From Pollenia angustigena (Eukaryota; Arthropoda; Insecta; Diptera; Polleniidae): DNA of 64,000 nt. The stretch spans positions 74,743,393 through 74,807,392 of the forward strand of contig OV884059.1 of NCBI GenBank assembly GCA_930367215.1, given 5' to 3'. The translations under genes were made by a program, and so were the position numbers. Below are positions 1 through 11,699 of this stretch, one piece after another. The notes beneath the pieces were generated by a model. It was not told the origin of the DNA. It did no database searches and was given only the letters and a program-made list of their open reading frames with translations. Each line of letters begins with the position of its first letter. The stretch's first letter is position 1.

Positions 1-600
1 ACTTACATTAATCTAACAACCTCTGAAACAGACTTTCACAATTTATTGCAGAGCATAGAGCTTCATCGTAAAAGCTGTAATAAATAATTGAAAGCTAAAA
101 AAAAATAGTTTTTTAATTTTTTTTTTTGGGTATTTTTATTTTCACAAAATGGGTACAAAACTTAAAAAGGGTATAACTTTGGAACAGTAAGAGCAAATTC
201 AATTATTTTTTTTTTTAAATGAATCAAAATTTATCTATATTTTCTACTGAATAACTACTTTTTTTAACTTCAATATAAATTTTAAAAGTTAAGAAGCATT
301 ATTTTTCAAATTTATGCTAAATTTACAAAAAAAAATGTTACTAAGCGGACCCAATTGAGCAAGAAAATAAGCGAACCTTATAATATCTGCACAGAGAATT
401 AAAGTTTGAGAAGTTTTCATTAAAAAAATTGACTTAGTAACAAAGAAAATCGTGCTAATGGGCCGAGTAATGACAAAAATTCAAAGAAAGTCCAGAAAAC
501 TCGATTTTTGGGTTAAATTCGATTTTAGCGACCTCTAAAGCTAAAAGCTTTCAAAAAACGGTGGGGCATAACATAATATTTTTTTTTTGGGGCACACTAA
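1..600. other. AT-rich sequence, nothing recognised
   Basis: I see no coding potential, inverted repeat or similarity to other parts of the window here. Short A and T runs dominate. Confidence 0.5.
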
Positions 601-1252
601 TGTATGTATGTAACGTATGGACTCCAAAACGGCTGGGCCGATTGTGATGAAATTTTTAGGGAATCTTCAGAATATTCAGGCGGGTGCCACTGTGAAGTCT
701 GATTTTCTTTCTGCGGGCGGAGGTGCGTGGTAAAATCCAATTTTCATATTGCACCACCAATGACGCCTACTTTTACACCCACTATTTCTATTAAGCGCAT
801 AACTTGAGAACGACTTGACCGATTTGGACGATTTTTTCTTTAAAATGATCGCCATGGTCCAACTTAGGTTTTTACGGAAAGAAAATTTTGCCCCGCCTAC
901 TTTTTTCGATTTACATAAAATCAAAAACGGCTCCATCGATTTGACAAATTTTTGTAATAAATGTTCGTATTAACCCATTTTACGTTTTCATCGAGAGAAA
1001 AGTGTACCATGCCTACTTTTACGCCCACTATTTCTATTAAGCGTGTAACTTGAGAACGGCTTGATCGATTTTTTTTAAATCGCCATGGTCCCACTTAGGC
1101 TCACTTTTTTCGATTAACCTAAAATCAGAAAACGTCTCCATCGATTTTACTAATTTTTCTTTCAAATGTTCCTATCTTTTTCTCGGATTTTAAAAATCGA
1201 ACGCAAAGATTTTTCCTAATTTGGACAGGGCAACGTCTGTCGGGTCAGCTAG
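601..1252 (+). mobile_element. Helitron-like dispersed repeat, 3' part
   Basis: The sequence is homologous, in opposite orientation, to 31911-32805. Both carry blocks such as 'ggtttttacggaaag', 'aacttgagaacgacttgacc' and the terminal 'actccaaaacggct'. The right end reads GGGTCAGCTAG followed by T, after a short hairpin (gacag...ctgtc). Helitrons typically end in CTRR after a hairpin and insert next to T. The 5' end is unclear: the TCTATATATATAAAA start seen in the 31.9-kb copy is missing, so this copy looks truncated at about 601. No protein is encoded; open frames within it are chance. The class assignment rests on the ends only. Confidence 0.55.
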
Positions 1253-2465
1253 TATTTTACATAAGAAACTAAACTAAAGATTTTTTTAAACATTTTAAGA
1301 AAAAAAGTAAAAATATGAATATTACCGCAGCCATTTTTATATTTTGAAGAACAAATTTTTTTGTCAGCTGTTAAAAACAAGGCATTCCACATTTTCATAA
1401 CTTGTGTTTTGTTCTCGTCAAATAACAAATTGCCTTTTTAATAAGGTGGTATTTTTTATGTAGAAATGAAAACACCATAACATTTAAAACAAAAACAAAT
1501 TTTAAAATTTTAATTTAGTTTTACATGTTAGTTAAGCCAACAAAATCTTCTTTCGCAATCGATGAACAGGCCATTAACGCTTTGAAATATTAAAAAATAT
1601 TTTCCGGTTTCAATGAATTTTTGTAGGTTTTGTTGACAATTTTGGTCGGATAGAAACATTTTCAGTGGCAACGCTGACCTTTTATGGCTGTCATGTGTTT
1701 GTGAGAATCTTTCGGTGTGAGTAAAAATAGTTAAAGGATAATAAAATTATATATGTATTTGATTTAAATGTACGTAAACGTGCTCTCACTTCCATTTCAA
1801 ATAAATAAACATATTGTTATTACGGTAGGGAATAAACGTTTAAGGGAGACCTGACGTTTAATCGATTAAGGTTTTATTCGAGATTAGCATAATAATTTAT
1901 ATATTTTTATTTTAATTTAAGTAAAATTTCTGGAGTAAATCGTTAAGCTCATATTGTACTTAAAATTCGTTTAAAGCCGGTTTGTTTCTTTTAGATTTTT
2001 TTTTATATACTAGCAGCAGTATTCAACTAGAATGCCGATTAAGCTTAGCAGCTTGTTGACACAGAGTTAATTCACAACGAACTTTTCTCCAACTGCCAAC
2101 TTTTAATAAATCAACTCTGAATTTTTATGATGCCACATTGTATTAATCAAAATGCAACACGTTTGGCATTAATCATCGCTGAATTTGTCATTTTTTCCTT
2201 TTTTTTGTTTTTCCCTTCACATATAAAAATTTTTAAAATTAAATAAATTAAGTAAAAGACATTAAATTAAAAAAAAAACAATTAATTACAAAACGAACAA
2301 AATTGTTTGACATTAAACGGGTGTTTTTCACAAGTTGGTAAACGTTTGGCAGCTCGTAAACAAGAGTTTAGCAAAATGTTGGCTAGAGTTTGGTTAGTGT
2401 ATTATGAATAAACTTTTTGCTAACTTTGTGCCAAATTTTCATTATGAATAAGGCTGTAGGTTTTT
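1253..2465. other. AT-rich sequence, one partial MITE arm
   Basis: No gene is visible. Positions 1518-1576 ('acatgttagttaag' to 'gaacaggccattaa') match one arm of the palindromic element at 22682-22827, so this is a half copy. The rest shows only A/T runs. Confidence 0.45.
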
Positions 2466-3701
2466 TTGATAAATTACATTAGAAGTTTAATTTATAACAC
2501 AAATTTCATGCCAGTGCCCTACAGTCTTTTAAGTTGTCATACCCAAATGCTCAGAAAGTTCCGAGGCAAATTAACAGCGTTGCTACTGGGCTGCTCTTAT
2601 CACGCTGAAGATTCTGCTTATTTACCAATTACCATTCGATGTCCTTTTTGGAAGTATAAAAAAAACTTCGGTTTTAATATAAACACACAGGTGAATGCGT
2701 GTTAATAGAAGGACATTGGTGCATAAGGATTTAAAATACTTATATTTAAAGTCATTAAGAAAATATAGCAAGAACATTTCTAAAATGCCAGTACATTGGC
2801 CCCCATTTATTAGACTTGCAAGATGTATACTGTGTTCAATAGTTTTAAGAAATACAATAAGCATTTAAAATCATTTGTAGAAAAACCTCTTTATAAAATA
2901 GATTTATGAATTTTTGCTCAAAGAATAGTTTCTGTTCAGATTTTTTATTAAAGTTTTCATCAAAGTTTATAAAAACCTAATTTTTGTTTTCTACTTGGCA
3001 AGTTATGTCGTAACTTTTATCATCATAGAAAGCAATAACATCTTTAAATAAATACAGTTTAGTTCTTATGATAAAACTAAGTTTATGGCTATCAGTCTTT
3101 ACAATTTCAATGTCATATCCATATCAAAAAATCATCACAGTTTAAGGGCGTTTCATTTCTAGGCCTTTGATTCTAATTGGCTTTAGCATTACAAAATCGC
3201 AGCTTATTACAATTTTAAATGCCACCACGGGAATGAGTCTGCTTCCGAATCTTTATATATCCTGGATAGAAAGATAGATCCACAATTGATCACGGCTTTC
3301 ATAATGTGTCTTAATTCGCGAAAATAGCTTTAAAACATATAAGTTTTAGAAAAGTATAAATATCTTCACCAAACCGTTCATAATTGGCCGCAGTTTCAAT
3401 TTTTCAGAAAGCCGATTTACATCGCCCAAATCTTTACAAAACGTTAGTAACGAGAAAAAATCGGCACGTGTGACTTTTATGTAAATCCCCAATATCAGTA
3501 ATAAAATTTCCGCCGAAATTTGTTGCCTTTTCCCAAACAAATGTATGGCGAAAAAGGGAAAAACTGTTTCCCTCTTGTTTACAATATGGGAGAAATATAA
3601 ATAAATCCAGCAAATTTCATTCGAAGATTTCAAAACTGGGTTTTAGAACGATTTCCGAAAATCCCTCCGAACACGGAAAAATTAATAAAAAATTTTCAAC
3701 A
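2466..3701. other. AT-rich sequence, nothing recognised
   Basis: Open frames of 80-95 codons occur on both strands, but they are unsupported by any motif and overlap each other. I see no terminal repeats. Confidence 0.45.
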
Positions 3702-3710
3702 CTCCACAAC

Positions 3711-4336
3711 AACGCTGCGAAATATGGCCCCAAAAAAAAATTTACCCCAAATTTGGGGCGATTTTTCATAATGCAATATGGCCCCATTTTCTTCTCTTTG
3801 GTATAACGAACACTGGCTTCGCACACTAAAGCTTCACTACATAGCCGGACTTCGGCCGGGCGCAAGGATTTTCTTTTCTATGGTATAACGAACACTGGCA
3901 TTGCTCAGTAAAGCTTCTCTTAACAGCCGGCCTTCGGCCGGTCGCAAGGATTTTTTCATCTATGGTATAACAAACACCGGCTTCGCTTACTGAAGCATCT
4001 CTGTATAACCGGCAAGGATTTTTTCTACTTTGGGCTTGTTATACTATCCCTAGAGACTTTTACAAAGAATTTTATAAAATTTTTGAAAAAATTTTTGGGG
4101 TGATTTTTCATTTCATAAAATTTGCATTATTTTTTAGTAAAAATTGTGATTTTATTTGGGGCCATTTTTCATTCCACTTAAAATGCAAAAAAACCCTAAC
4201 GAAAAAATGAAAAATAACCCCAAACAGGCAAAAAATTGCCCCAAAATTGTGTGTTGTTGTGTCTCATGTAAAATTTTGGGGCCGTTTTTAATTTTCCTAT
4301 TGCGGCCATATTTCCTGGGGTCATTTTGCGCACAGC
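3711..4336. mobile_element. Foldback-like element FB1 with 9-bp TSD
   Basis: The nine bases CTCCACAAC occur immediately left (3702-3710) and right (4337-4345). The ends are imperfect inverted repeats (left gctgcgaaatatggcccc; right, reversed, gctgtgcgcaaaatgacccc). Both arms are built of short units of the type GGGGC/T-nATTTTTCAT. The core holds about three units of roughly 83 bp (about 3797-4040), each with 'ggtataac.aacac.ggc', 'taaagcttc' and a GC-rich hairpin such as ccggacttcggccgg. Foldback (FB) elements of Drosophila also have subrepeat-built arms and 9-bp duplications. No transposase gene is present, so the copy would be non-autonomous. Confidence 0.7.
3797..4040. repeat. Three tandem ~83-bp units in FB1 core
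   Basis: Each unit runs from 'tatggtataac' through 'ggcttcgc.nactaaagcttc' and a CCGG..TTCGGCCGG hairpin to 'caaggattttt'. The third unit is shortened. The 'ggcttcgcatactaaag' part recurs in the core of the second foldback element near 60830-60930. Confidence 0.7.
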
Positions 4337-4345
4337 CTCCACAAC

Positions 4346-4830
4346 TTGTTGTAAAGAGAGTACACTAAGTTTGGCATTCCGTGTGAAACTTCTTTCAAAT
4401 TCATCTAATTATATACATATATTCTGCGTTCATAAAAAAATTTAATTCAATTTAGCCATGTCCGTCTGTCTGTCCTTCTGTTGAAAACGCTCATTTTCGA
4501 AAAACTCAAACGAATAGAACAATGTTGCTGTCGAATAGTTTCTAGTTATCTGGAAAAGTTTGGGATTGAAATCCATCAAGGAGGATCAGAGTTATGAATC
4601 CAAATACAAAACCACCACCCTAAAATATTGATAATTTTGTTACAATAAATAACATAAATGGTTGCGGAATGCACATAATGATATAAGATTTTTATAAGAC
4701 GAGAAATCATGCCACGAAATTTAATGCGGTTTCAAGTCAGAATCGCCAATGTTTAGCACTTTGCGATTGTCAGAACAAGATTTTAGTAGTTTAATCGGGC
4801 ACCATTTAGCGAGTTAATTTCACGAAAAGG
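4346..4830 (+). repeat. Fragment of the TATACCCTCCACCAC dispersed repeat
   Basis: It contains 'actaagtttggcattccg', 'catgtccgtctgtctgtcc', 'gggattgaaatcca' and 'aaaatattgataattttgt' in the same order as the copies at 10089-12427 and 37030-38150. FB1 inserted at its left end. There is no coding sequence. Confidence 0.65.
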
Positions 4831-5875
4831 TTTATCTATTAAACTTTAAGCTCTTTTATGCAACAAAAAAGTACCATGTGTTACAAATTGTACAATTGTA
4901 ATTTGTGCGTATGATGTATTCATGACGATTTTTTTCTTTAAATATTCTTTTATTTTATTGCTTCTTTTATTATTGTACAACCTTTTGTCCTGACGGTGTT
5001 GTAGTTTTTATCATCCTTGACAAAGAATTTATTTGCTTTGTTGTTTTTTGTTTTGTTCGCTTTTCCTTATAAATCAGAGAAATCCTTGAATAATTTCTTG
5101 CTGTTTTCTGTTCATGAATCTTATAAGAATCTGGGGATGAAATATTTTTGCAAACTTGTATAATTTAAAATGAACTTAGTTTGAGGTTAATAAAAACAAA
5201 AGAATCCGCCAAGTACAGTCTGAACCAATTTCGTAAATAAGAAATTAAAAATGTGTGTTGCTTTTACAATTTCTTAAGTTTAAGCATTTAAGTAAAATTT
5301 TTGCAATTGAACTCAAGCTTGCTCCCAGTAAAAAAATTTCGGTTTTTTGAAGCACTTAAGAGAAAAAGCGCATAATCGAGCGCTTCAATAAGAGAGCTTT
5401 TGAACAGCAGTAAATGATAAAGAATGAAATATACTAAAAAGCTGATATTTTAGTGCTGACAACGAAGAAGGGTTTAGCGGAAAAAATAAAAATATATTAT
5501 GGTTTACGAAAATGATTGAAAAAAAGGCATTTAAACAAGTAAAAGCAAAATATTAATGAATATGTTAATATAGTTAGCCCTTAAAAAAGCACTTTAGGAG
5601 TGCTTTGTTTACATGTTAAAAAAAGCGCTTATTGTCAGCAGAATATAGTCCTACAAACCGGGAACATCCCATACAAAAATCAGGCATCTTATCAGCAGGT
5701 TTGAAGCTATTTGAGGTATGAATTCATATACAAAACATGCTCCTTTTGGAGCACATTTTTAACTGGGTTTTGTTGTTCAAAGATCGTATATTTGAATAAA
5801 AAAAGAGAAATTTTATTTGATTTATAAAAAACAAGAAATTAAGAATTCTGTACCCATGCTCAGTAAGTTTAGTGA
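4831..5875. other. AT-rich sequence, nothing recognised
   Basis: Nothing beyond A/T runs and a few short GCACTTT/AAAGCGC motifs near 5340-5640 that could be remains of an inverted repeat. I could not define ends. Confidence 0.4.
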
Positions 5876-6580
5876 GAACTTCTCGCATCGACAAGATGTG
5901 AAACGAAATATTCAATCCAAGGCGAATTGACTCGAAGGTGAGGTCAACTCTACAACTACAATGCTTCTGTGGTCGGGTTGTCAAAAATATTGCTAGTAAA
6001 AAAACAGGTTTGTTTACATAAAAAACAAGTTTGTATACAAACTATGATAAGTCGACCACCGAAAAAAACACCATATGTTGACTTGACCCCACCTTCTAGT
6101 CAATCCGCCTTGATTCCATCGGTTCTCGAAAAGTGAGAAAAAGTGTGTCTGTAACTCATGTCGAAAACTATCAAAAGAGATTACGTCGTTACATTATAAA
6201 TGTCATAATATTCTACTTGAAGCCGATGTTACATTGCAGACGTTGTGAACGCCAGTCACATGTGTAGTTGACGGCGACCAAAATTTGCTAAAATTAAAAT
6301 ATTTTAAACAACGGCGGCGAAAAAACAACCGTCGGCTACACCAAATAATGTAAAGTGTAACTTTAATGTTTGTTGTTTACTAACGAGCTTTGAAAACATG
6401 AGTATATTTTTAAAAAGTGCTAAAAGCAGAATTAATAAATAAAAAAATGAGCCAAGAACAAAATATTATTATTCTTTGTATTTTGCATTTTTGATTGTTT
6501 TTAGTGTTAAAATTGTTTCTCGCCCAATTTTTATTCGTGAGTTTATTTGACAGTTTAAAGCGGGAACTTTTCTCACAAAA
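5876..6580 (+). repeat. Dispersed repeat Y, copy 1 (interrupted)
   Basis: Apart from the insertion at 5918-6112, this is colinear with the reverse complement of 52766-53195. Shared blocks include 'tctcgaaaagtgag', 'tgtgtctgtaactcatg', 'ggcgaccaaaattt' and 'aaagcgggaact'. It ends exactly where the retrotransposon sequence at 6581 starts, which marks the retrotransposon junction. It has no coding sequence. Confidence 0.7.
5918..6112. mobile_element. 195-bp hAT-like MITE, copy 1
   Basis: The terminal inverted repeat starts CAAGGCGAATTGACT and the other end reads ...ATCCGCCTTG. It is closely similar along its whole length to 50200-50390. The flanks ATTCAATC (5910-5917) and ATTCCATC (6113-6120) form an 8-bp target duplication with one mismatch, as expected for hAT elements. 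The uninterrupted target is present in the inverse repeat at about 53155-53190. Confidence 0.8.
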
Positions 6581-8200
6581 ATGTTACAGAGACAATCTTT
6601 CCGTAAATTAGCGAGTAATTTCACAGCTAGTACTCGCCACAAAAAGTTACAGACACAGTTTAGTGAGAATATTTTTCGGGGTCGAGCTGTTAAAAGGGTT
6701 CTTGCGGATCTCGAGATAAAAAAGTCTCCTGGGCCGGATAGTATACCTGCACTGGTCTTTAAGCAGTGCTCTTCGAAGCTAGCTCGTCCCTAAGCAAATC
6801 ATTTCAGCACTTTATACCGTGCCGCGGAATTTCCGGTCTGCTGGAAGGTTGCTAACGTAACGCCAATTCCAAAAAAAGGAATGGCTAATAACCCTGAAAA
6901 TTACCGCCCAACTGCAATTTGTTCGGCACTTTCCAAAGTTATGGAGGGTATGGTAAATTACCATCTTGTCAAATATTTAGAGTCAAACTACCTACTAAGC
7001 GACCGCCAGTATGGCTTTCGTAGAGGTCGCTCTACTGGAGACTTACTAGCTCTGTTATCGGAAAAATGGTGCAGTTCCATTTACCATTTTGGCGAAAGTA
7101 AGGTAATTGCTTCAGATATTCCCAAGGCGTTTGACAAAGGGTGTCATGGTGCACTCTTGTCAAAACTTGCTGCATTTGGTGTCGGTGATAATTTCTCTCG
7201 ATTTATATCGAGTTTTCTCAGAGATCGCACTATACGAGTTGTTATAGATGGGGTTTCGTCAAACGAGTTCAAGATTCATTCAGGGGTGCCGCAAGGCTCC
7301 GTTCTTTCTCCTACTCAATTTCTAATCATTCTAAATTACCTCCTTTGTCAAACTTCCAACCCTATCTACTCTTTTGCAGATGACAGCAATGGGGTCGTGC
7401 GAATAGGGTCGATTTTAATGCCTGAAAACCCCAATGTTGCGATCTGACGCATAAACGCGCGACAAAACGGAGTGCCTCATCTGTATGTATGGGTGGTATA
7501 ATTATTTTGGAATCAGAATCTCTTGATGTTCTGGGCATGAGGATAAAATGTGATGTCCGATGGACAGAACATATATTCAAGGTGTCGAAAGAAGCATTCA
7601 AGTGCCTCGGTTTTCTAAGACGGTGTAAGATATACTTCACTCCATCTGATCTCCTTACTATTTGTACCACCTATATCTGTCCGCGTATGGAATACAACTC
7701 TCATGTGTGGGCGGTGCTTCAAAGATATATTTGGAGCTTATCGACCGCGTGCAGGAGAGGGCGAAGGTTCTCATTGGTGACAATAGGGTATCCAATTCTA
7801 TAGATTCCCTTGAGCACCGTCGCAATGTGGGTTGTATTTGCCTGTTTTACCGTTACTACAATGGGGTGTGTTCCGACGAAATTAGGGATCTGGTTCCCGA
7901 AACCCGTACGTTTGTTCGTAATACACGAGCCCATCCTTATGTGGTCGCTTGGCAGGTGAATCGTACAACGTATTACAGAGAAAATTCGTTTTTTCCCCGG
8001 ACTGTTCGTATGTGGAATGACCTTCCTGCAGAAGTCTTCCCTCTCACTTACAACATGATTTACTTCAAATCGAATGTTCACAAACACTACTCCCTCTTCC
8101 CTCCTTCCCACAACCTATTTCCTAGTTCCAACAAAATGCAATGCATTAGTAGGGGTCATCCCCTGTGTGCTGGTCCTAACAGTAACAAAAACCGTTGTTT
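6581..8200 (+). pseudogene. Non-LTR retrotransposon, reverse transcriptase remnant (CR1/jockey-like)
   Basis: This is a 5'-truncated ORF2 of a non-LTR retrotransposon, coding for the enzyme that copies the element's RNA into DNA at the target. Recognisable reverse transcriptase motifs in order are SPGPDSIPALVF (about 6727), ENYRPTAICSALSKV, QYGFRRGRST, SDIPKAFD, SGVPQGSVLSP and FADDS (about 7374), followed by the C-terminal 'MEYNSHVWA', 'HRRNVGCICLFYRYY' and 'RMWNDLPAEVFP' blocks. It is broken by a stop at 6791-6793, by loss of about 35 residues after FADDS (about 7392), and by a one-base deletion near 7712 relative to the copy at 28163. The endonuclease part is absent. The C-terminal blocks are typical of the CR1/jockey group; the exact clade is a judgement. 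Confidence 0.85.
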
Positions 8201-8323
8201 GTTTCAATATATGGCATTTTTTCTTGACGCGAGAGGTACAGAACATGGGAACTGGATTGTTTTAAATTTTCGTTGTATCGGCCATGCCTTACTTGGGGAA
8301 CCTACGTCTATAGGCCCAAAATC
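8201..8323. other. Unassigned spacer after retrotransposon 3' end
   Basis: Similarity to the second retrotransposon copy stops near 8185. The sequence up to the next element is not recognised. Confidence 0.4.
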
Positions 8324-8752
8324 CTAGGAACACAATTGAACCGTATGATTGTAGTAGCGTACGACGTAGATACGTTGTCAAACTAAAACGAATAATATTT
8401 TATAAAAAGACACACAATAGATGGTGTAAACGTAAAAGCGTATCTACGTCGTACGTCGACTAAGGTCTTATTCTTATCGTACGCCGGCTACGAACGTATT
8501 GTCATAGAAAAAGAAAAATTAAAAATGTAAAATGAAATTATTTTTGTGTTTTCAAATTGAATATTTAATAACAAAATAAAAGGAAAGAAAAATAAACCGT
8601 AATTTGAATTTATTTGAAATTATTTTAATAGTATCTTCAAAAGAAAATAAAATGCGTTTACGACGGCATTGGGGGGAAGTGCAGCGTGTTTCTAAAAATT
8701 TACGGCGTTACGTCCTACGTTCATACGACGTACGACTCAATTGTGTTCCTAG
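8324..8752. mobile_element. TIR element with CTAGGAACACAATTGA ends
   Basis: The left end CTAGGAACACAATTGAACCG is mirrored by ...CGACTCAATTGTGTTCCTAG at the right. Both arms are rich in TACGTCGTACG-type words, unlike the surrounding sequence. I could not identify a target duplication. It has no coding potential. Confidence 0.7.
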
Positions 8753-8765
8753 CATTATATATTTT

Positions 8766-9180
8766 CAGTGTTGCCACTTTGTGGGTAATTACCCGAATTT
8801 GGTATAATTTTTACGGTCGTGGGTAGAGCGTGGGTAATTTTGAAATTTTTACTTCAGATGCCCAAATAAAATCAAGATTCGGTTTCAGTGATGACATTTA
8901 TTTCTTTTTAAATATTGTTGCTAAGAAATGCACATCCTTCTGAACCAAAGACTTGGTTTCTTTTCAAGAAACGACTTCAATTATTAAACATACATATATT
9001 TGCAAATGTTTTGTAATGAATGTCGCAAGATGGACCCTTAGATTTGGATTAAGATGCCTATCATAGTGATTTAGAACCTGAAGTTTATTGAAAAAACTTA
9101 TTCAAACTAAAAACTTGCCTGGGGGAAGATATGTTTCCAATATTGCAACATATAATTAATTTTATTAGTTTAAAGGGTAT
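8766..9180 (+). repeat. Dispersed repeat Z, copy 1
   Basis: The block 'gtgttgccactttgtgggta' to 'gtagagcgtgggtaatttt' (8768-8850) matches 29010-29090 in the same orientation. A weaker match (tgatttagaacctgaagttt, ttattcaaactaaaaa) links 9070-9115 to 31385-31430. It lies downstream of a copy of the same retrotransposon family in both places. Confidence 0.6.
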
Positions 9181-10088
9181 TTTTTAAGACCATGAAACTT
9201 AAAATGGTAAACAACACAAAAAAAAAAAATAATTTTAATCGCAGACTGATACACGGCATCACCATTTGAAACTGATTTAAAACAAATAGACAGCGCGCCT
9301 GTCCTTGACAAAACGCATTGCAGACGTCCAATTTTGTTTCTCTTTTTCGAATAAAATGAACAATGTTGACCTCCAAGACACCGATTGTTGCTGGTTTATG
9401 AGCATTAACCACTGACTTCACAACCCTACGGAAAACAATCAATAAGTGCCACATCGCACGGCCTTGAAGTCTAATTGACAGTTTATTTTCTTTAAATCAA
9501 CACATCGGCTTCATTTGTGAAAAAACTTGCGTCTTTTAAGTCATGAATTCACCTTTAAGTTGCGAAAATCGATGGCTGATTTTCAAAGTATATTTGGATA
9601 ATTTGGTGGCGTTGTTCAAGCATGAATCTATTCATGATGATGTGCCTGATCAAAAAGTGAAAATAGTATGACAGTTCGTAAGCTCTATGGGGCTAAAAAG
9701 CATCCATTTTAAAGCAATAACAAGGAACATTTTAAACCTTCCCAAGGTATATCAACCAAATGTGGAAGTTAAACTCATTGTTTTTGCAGTTTTATTTTAT
9801 ATTTTATTAATTTTTTTAAGTCTTTAATGTTCTTTTTTGTTAATTTAAATAAAATTAACAGTTTGACTAATATTGATCTTGTTTTAATGAGTTTGTTGTG
9901 TTGTTGCTTCTTTGTAAATGTATTTTTATTAAATAAAACTTAAATTTTATATCAGGTGTAATTTCATTTAAATCGGGTAATTTTGCTTCATCTCAAGTGT
10001 AATCTCAACTGTATATTTTACATTATGAGCAATTTTGTCAATTAGAAAACTTAAATGGGTTCATTAAATTTATTTTTTAATCATATTT
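9181..10088. other. Unassigned sequence, less AT-biased at 9230-9660
   Basis: 9230-9660 is visibly less AT-rich than its surroundings and holds a 94-codon minus-strand frame (9170-9454). I recognise no protein in any frame, so I make no gene call. The rest is AT-rich. Confidence 0.35.
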
Positions 10089-10392
10089 TTATACCCTCCA
10101 CCACAATTAGTTGTTTATTATTCATCTCAGACCCCATAAAGTATATATATTTTGGGTCCTTGAGTAATTCTAAGTCGATTTAGACATGTCCATTACTTGT
10201 ACTTATCCTAAGCAGTTTGGGATTGAAATCCAGCAAAATCGGTTAAGTAGAATCAAAACGTGGAACCACCACCTAAAAATAATTGATAATTTTGTAACAA
10301 AAACTAACATAAATGGTGATAATTAACATAATGATACAAGATTTTGCAAAAATTCCTTTAATGGAACTAGAAATGACATTGTGAAATTTCGA

Positions 10393-11225
10393 GAAGATCG
10401 GTCTATAATTTACCCTAGGCACCATATAAACCCTCCTCCCAGACAGTTTAATACGCATATTACCGTAAAAAATAAGCTATTATAACAAAATTTAGTACGT
10501 CACAGTTTTAAAAGACTTGAAATGATACTCGGAAATTTCGTGAAGATCGGTCTATAATTTATCCTAGGCCCCATATAAACCCTACTCCCGGAAAACAGTT
10601 TAGTACGACTAAAACCGTATAAAATAATGCTATCATAACAAAATTTGGCACATCCCAGTATTTTAGAACTAGAAATGACGCTGTGAAATTTCGTGAAGAT
10701 CGGTCCTTAATTAACCCTAGGCCCGATATAAAACCTACTTCCGGAAAACAGTTTAGCACGCAGAAAACCGTAAAAAATAATGCTATCACACCAAAATTTG
10801 GTTCGTCACAGTTGTATAAGACTAGAAATAATACTGTGAAATTTCGGGAAGATCCGTCCATAATTTATCCTAGGCCCTATATAAACCCTACTCCCGGAAA
10901 ACAGTTTATTACGCCTAAAGCCATAATTAATAAGCTATTATAACAAATTTTGGCACGTCCAAGTTTTATAGGACTAGAAATGACACTGTGTAATTTCGCG
11001 AAGATCGGTTCATAATTTACCCTAGGCCCCATATAAACCCTACTCCCGGAAACAGTTTGGTACACCTAAAACCGTAAAAAATAATGCTTTCATAACAAAT
11101 GTTGGCTCGTCACAGTTTAATAGAACTGGAAATGACACTGTGAAATTTCGTGAAGATCGGTCCATAATTTACCCTTAGCCCCGTATAAAGCCCACTCTGG
11201 TAAAATAATTAAATACTCCTAAAAC
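10393..11225. repeat. Six tandem units of ~152 bp
   Basis: The landmark GAAGATCGGTC recurs at 10393, 10542, 10695, 10848, 11000 and 11152, that is at 149, 153, 153, 152 and 152 bp. Each unit continues 'ataattta.cctaggcccc', 'atataaaccctactcccgg', an imperfect 'aaaccgta.aaataatgct' and 'gtcacagtttta'. The single-copy relative at 37690 shows the ancestral one-unit state. Confidence 0.9.
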
Positions 11226-11699
11226 CGTAGCAGATATAGATATTGCTGTAAACTTTCTTCCAGCTAAGCTTCATATGGCCAACAAAAAATGTTTTGCATT
11301 TTTGTGATATACGTTCCATAATTTACCTTAGATCCGATTTTAGCAGCCTTCTGAAATTTACTGCAAACGCAAATCTAATTGCTCCGCTGTATTGAAAGTT
11401 ATGTTTTTTAATACCAGAAATCACTCTGCAGAATTTGGGATGATTGGTTCATAGCTTACCATGGCTCCAATATAAATTGCTCTCCTGAAAATCATTTAAG
11501 TCAGCTTAAACTGTTACGAATCGTGATACTTTACTCAAGCTATTTAAAATTGTTAAAAGCGTACAACTTTCTGATTGTCGGTCAATAATTTAGTATGGGT
11601 TTAAACCGCAACCCATTTTAATGCAGATGTCTGTTTTTATAAAGATTATAATAATAAATAGACATCATACAGATATTAGTCCTAAATAGGTATGCAACA

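Noticed and set aside
9170..9454. 94-codon minus-strand frame in a less AT-rich patch
   Set aside because: No domain or composition support; the part at its C-terminal end is encoded by a run of A's on the plus strand.
10559..11065. Frames of 62-100 codons with internal repeats on both strands
   Set aside because: They are translations of the 152-bp tandem units; the open frames follow from the repeat length being near a multiple of three.
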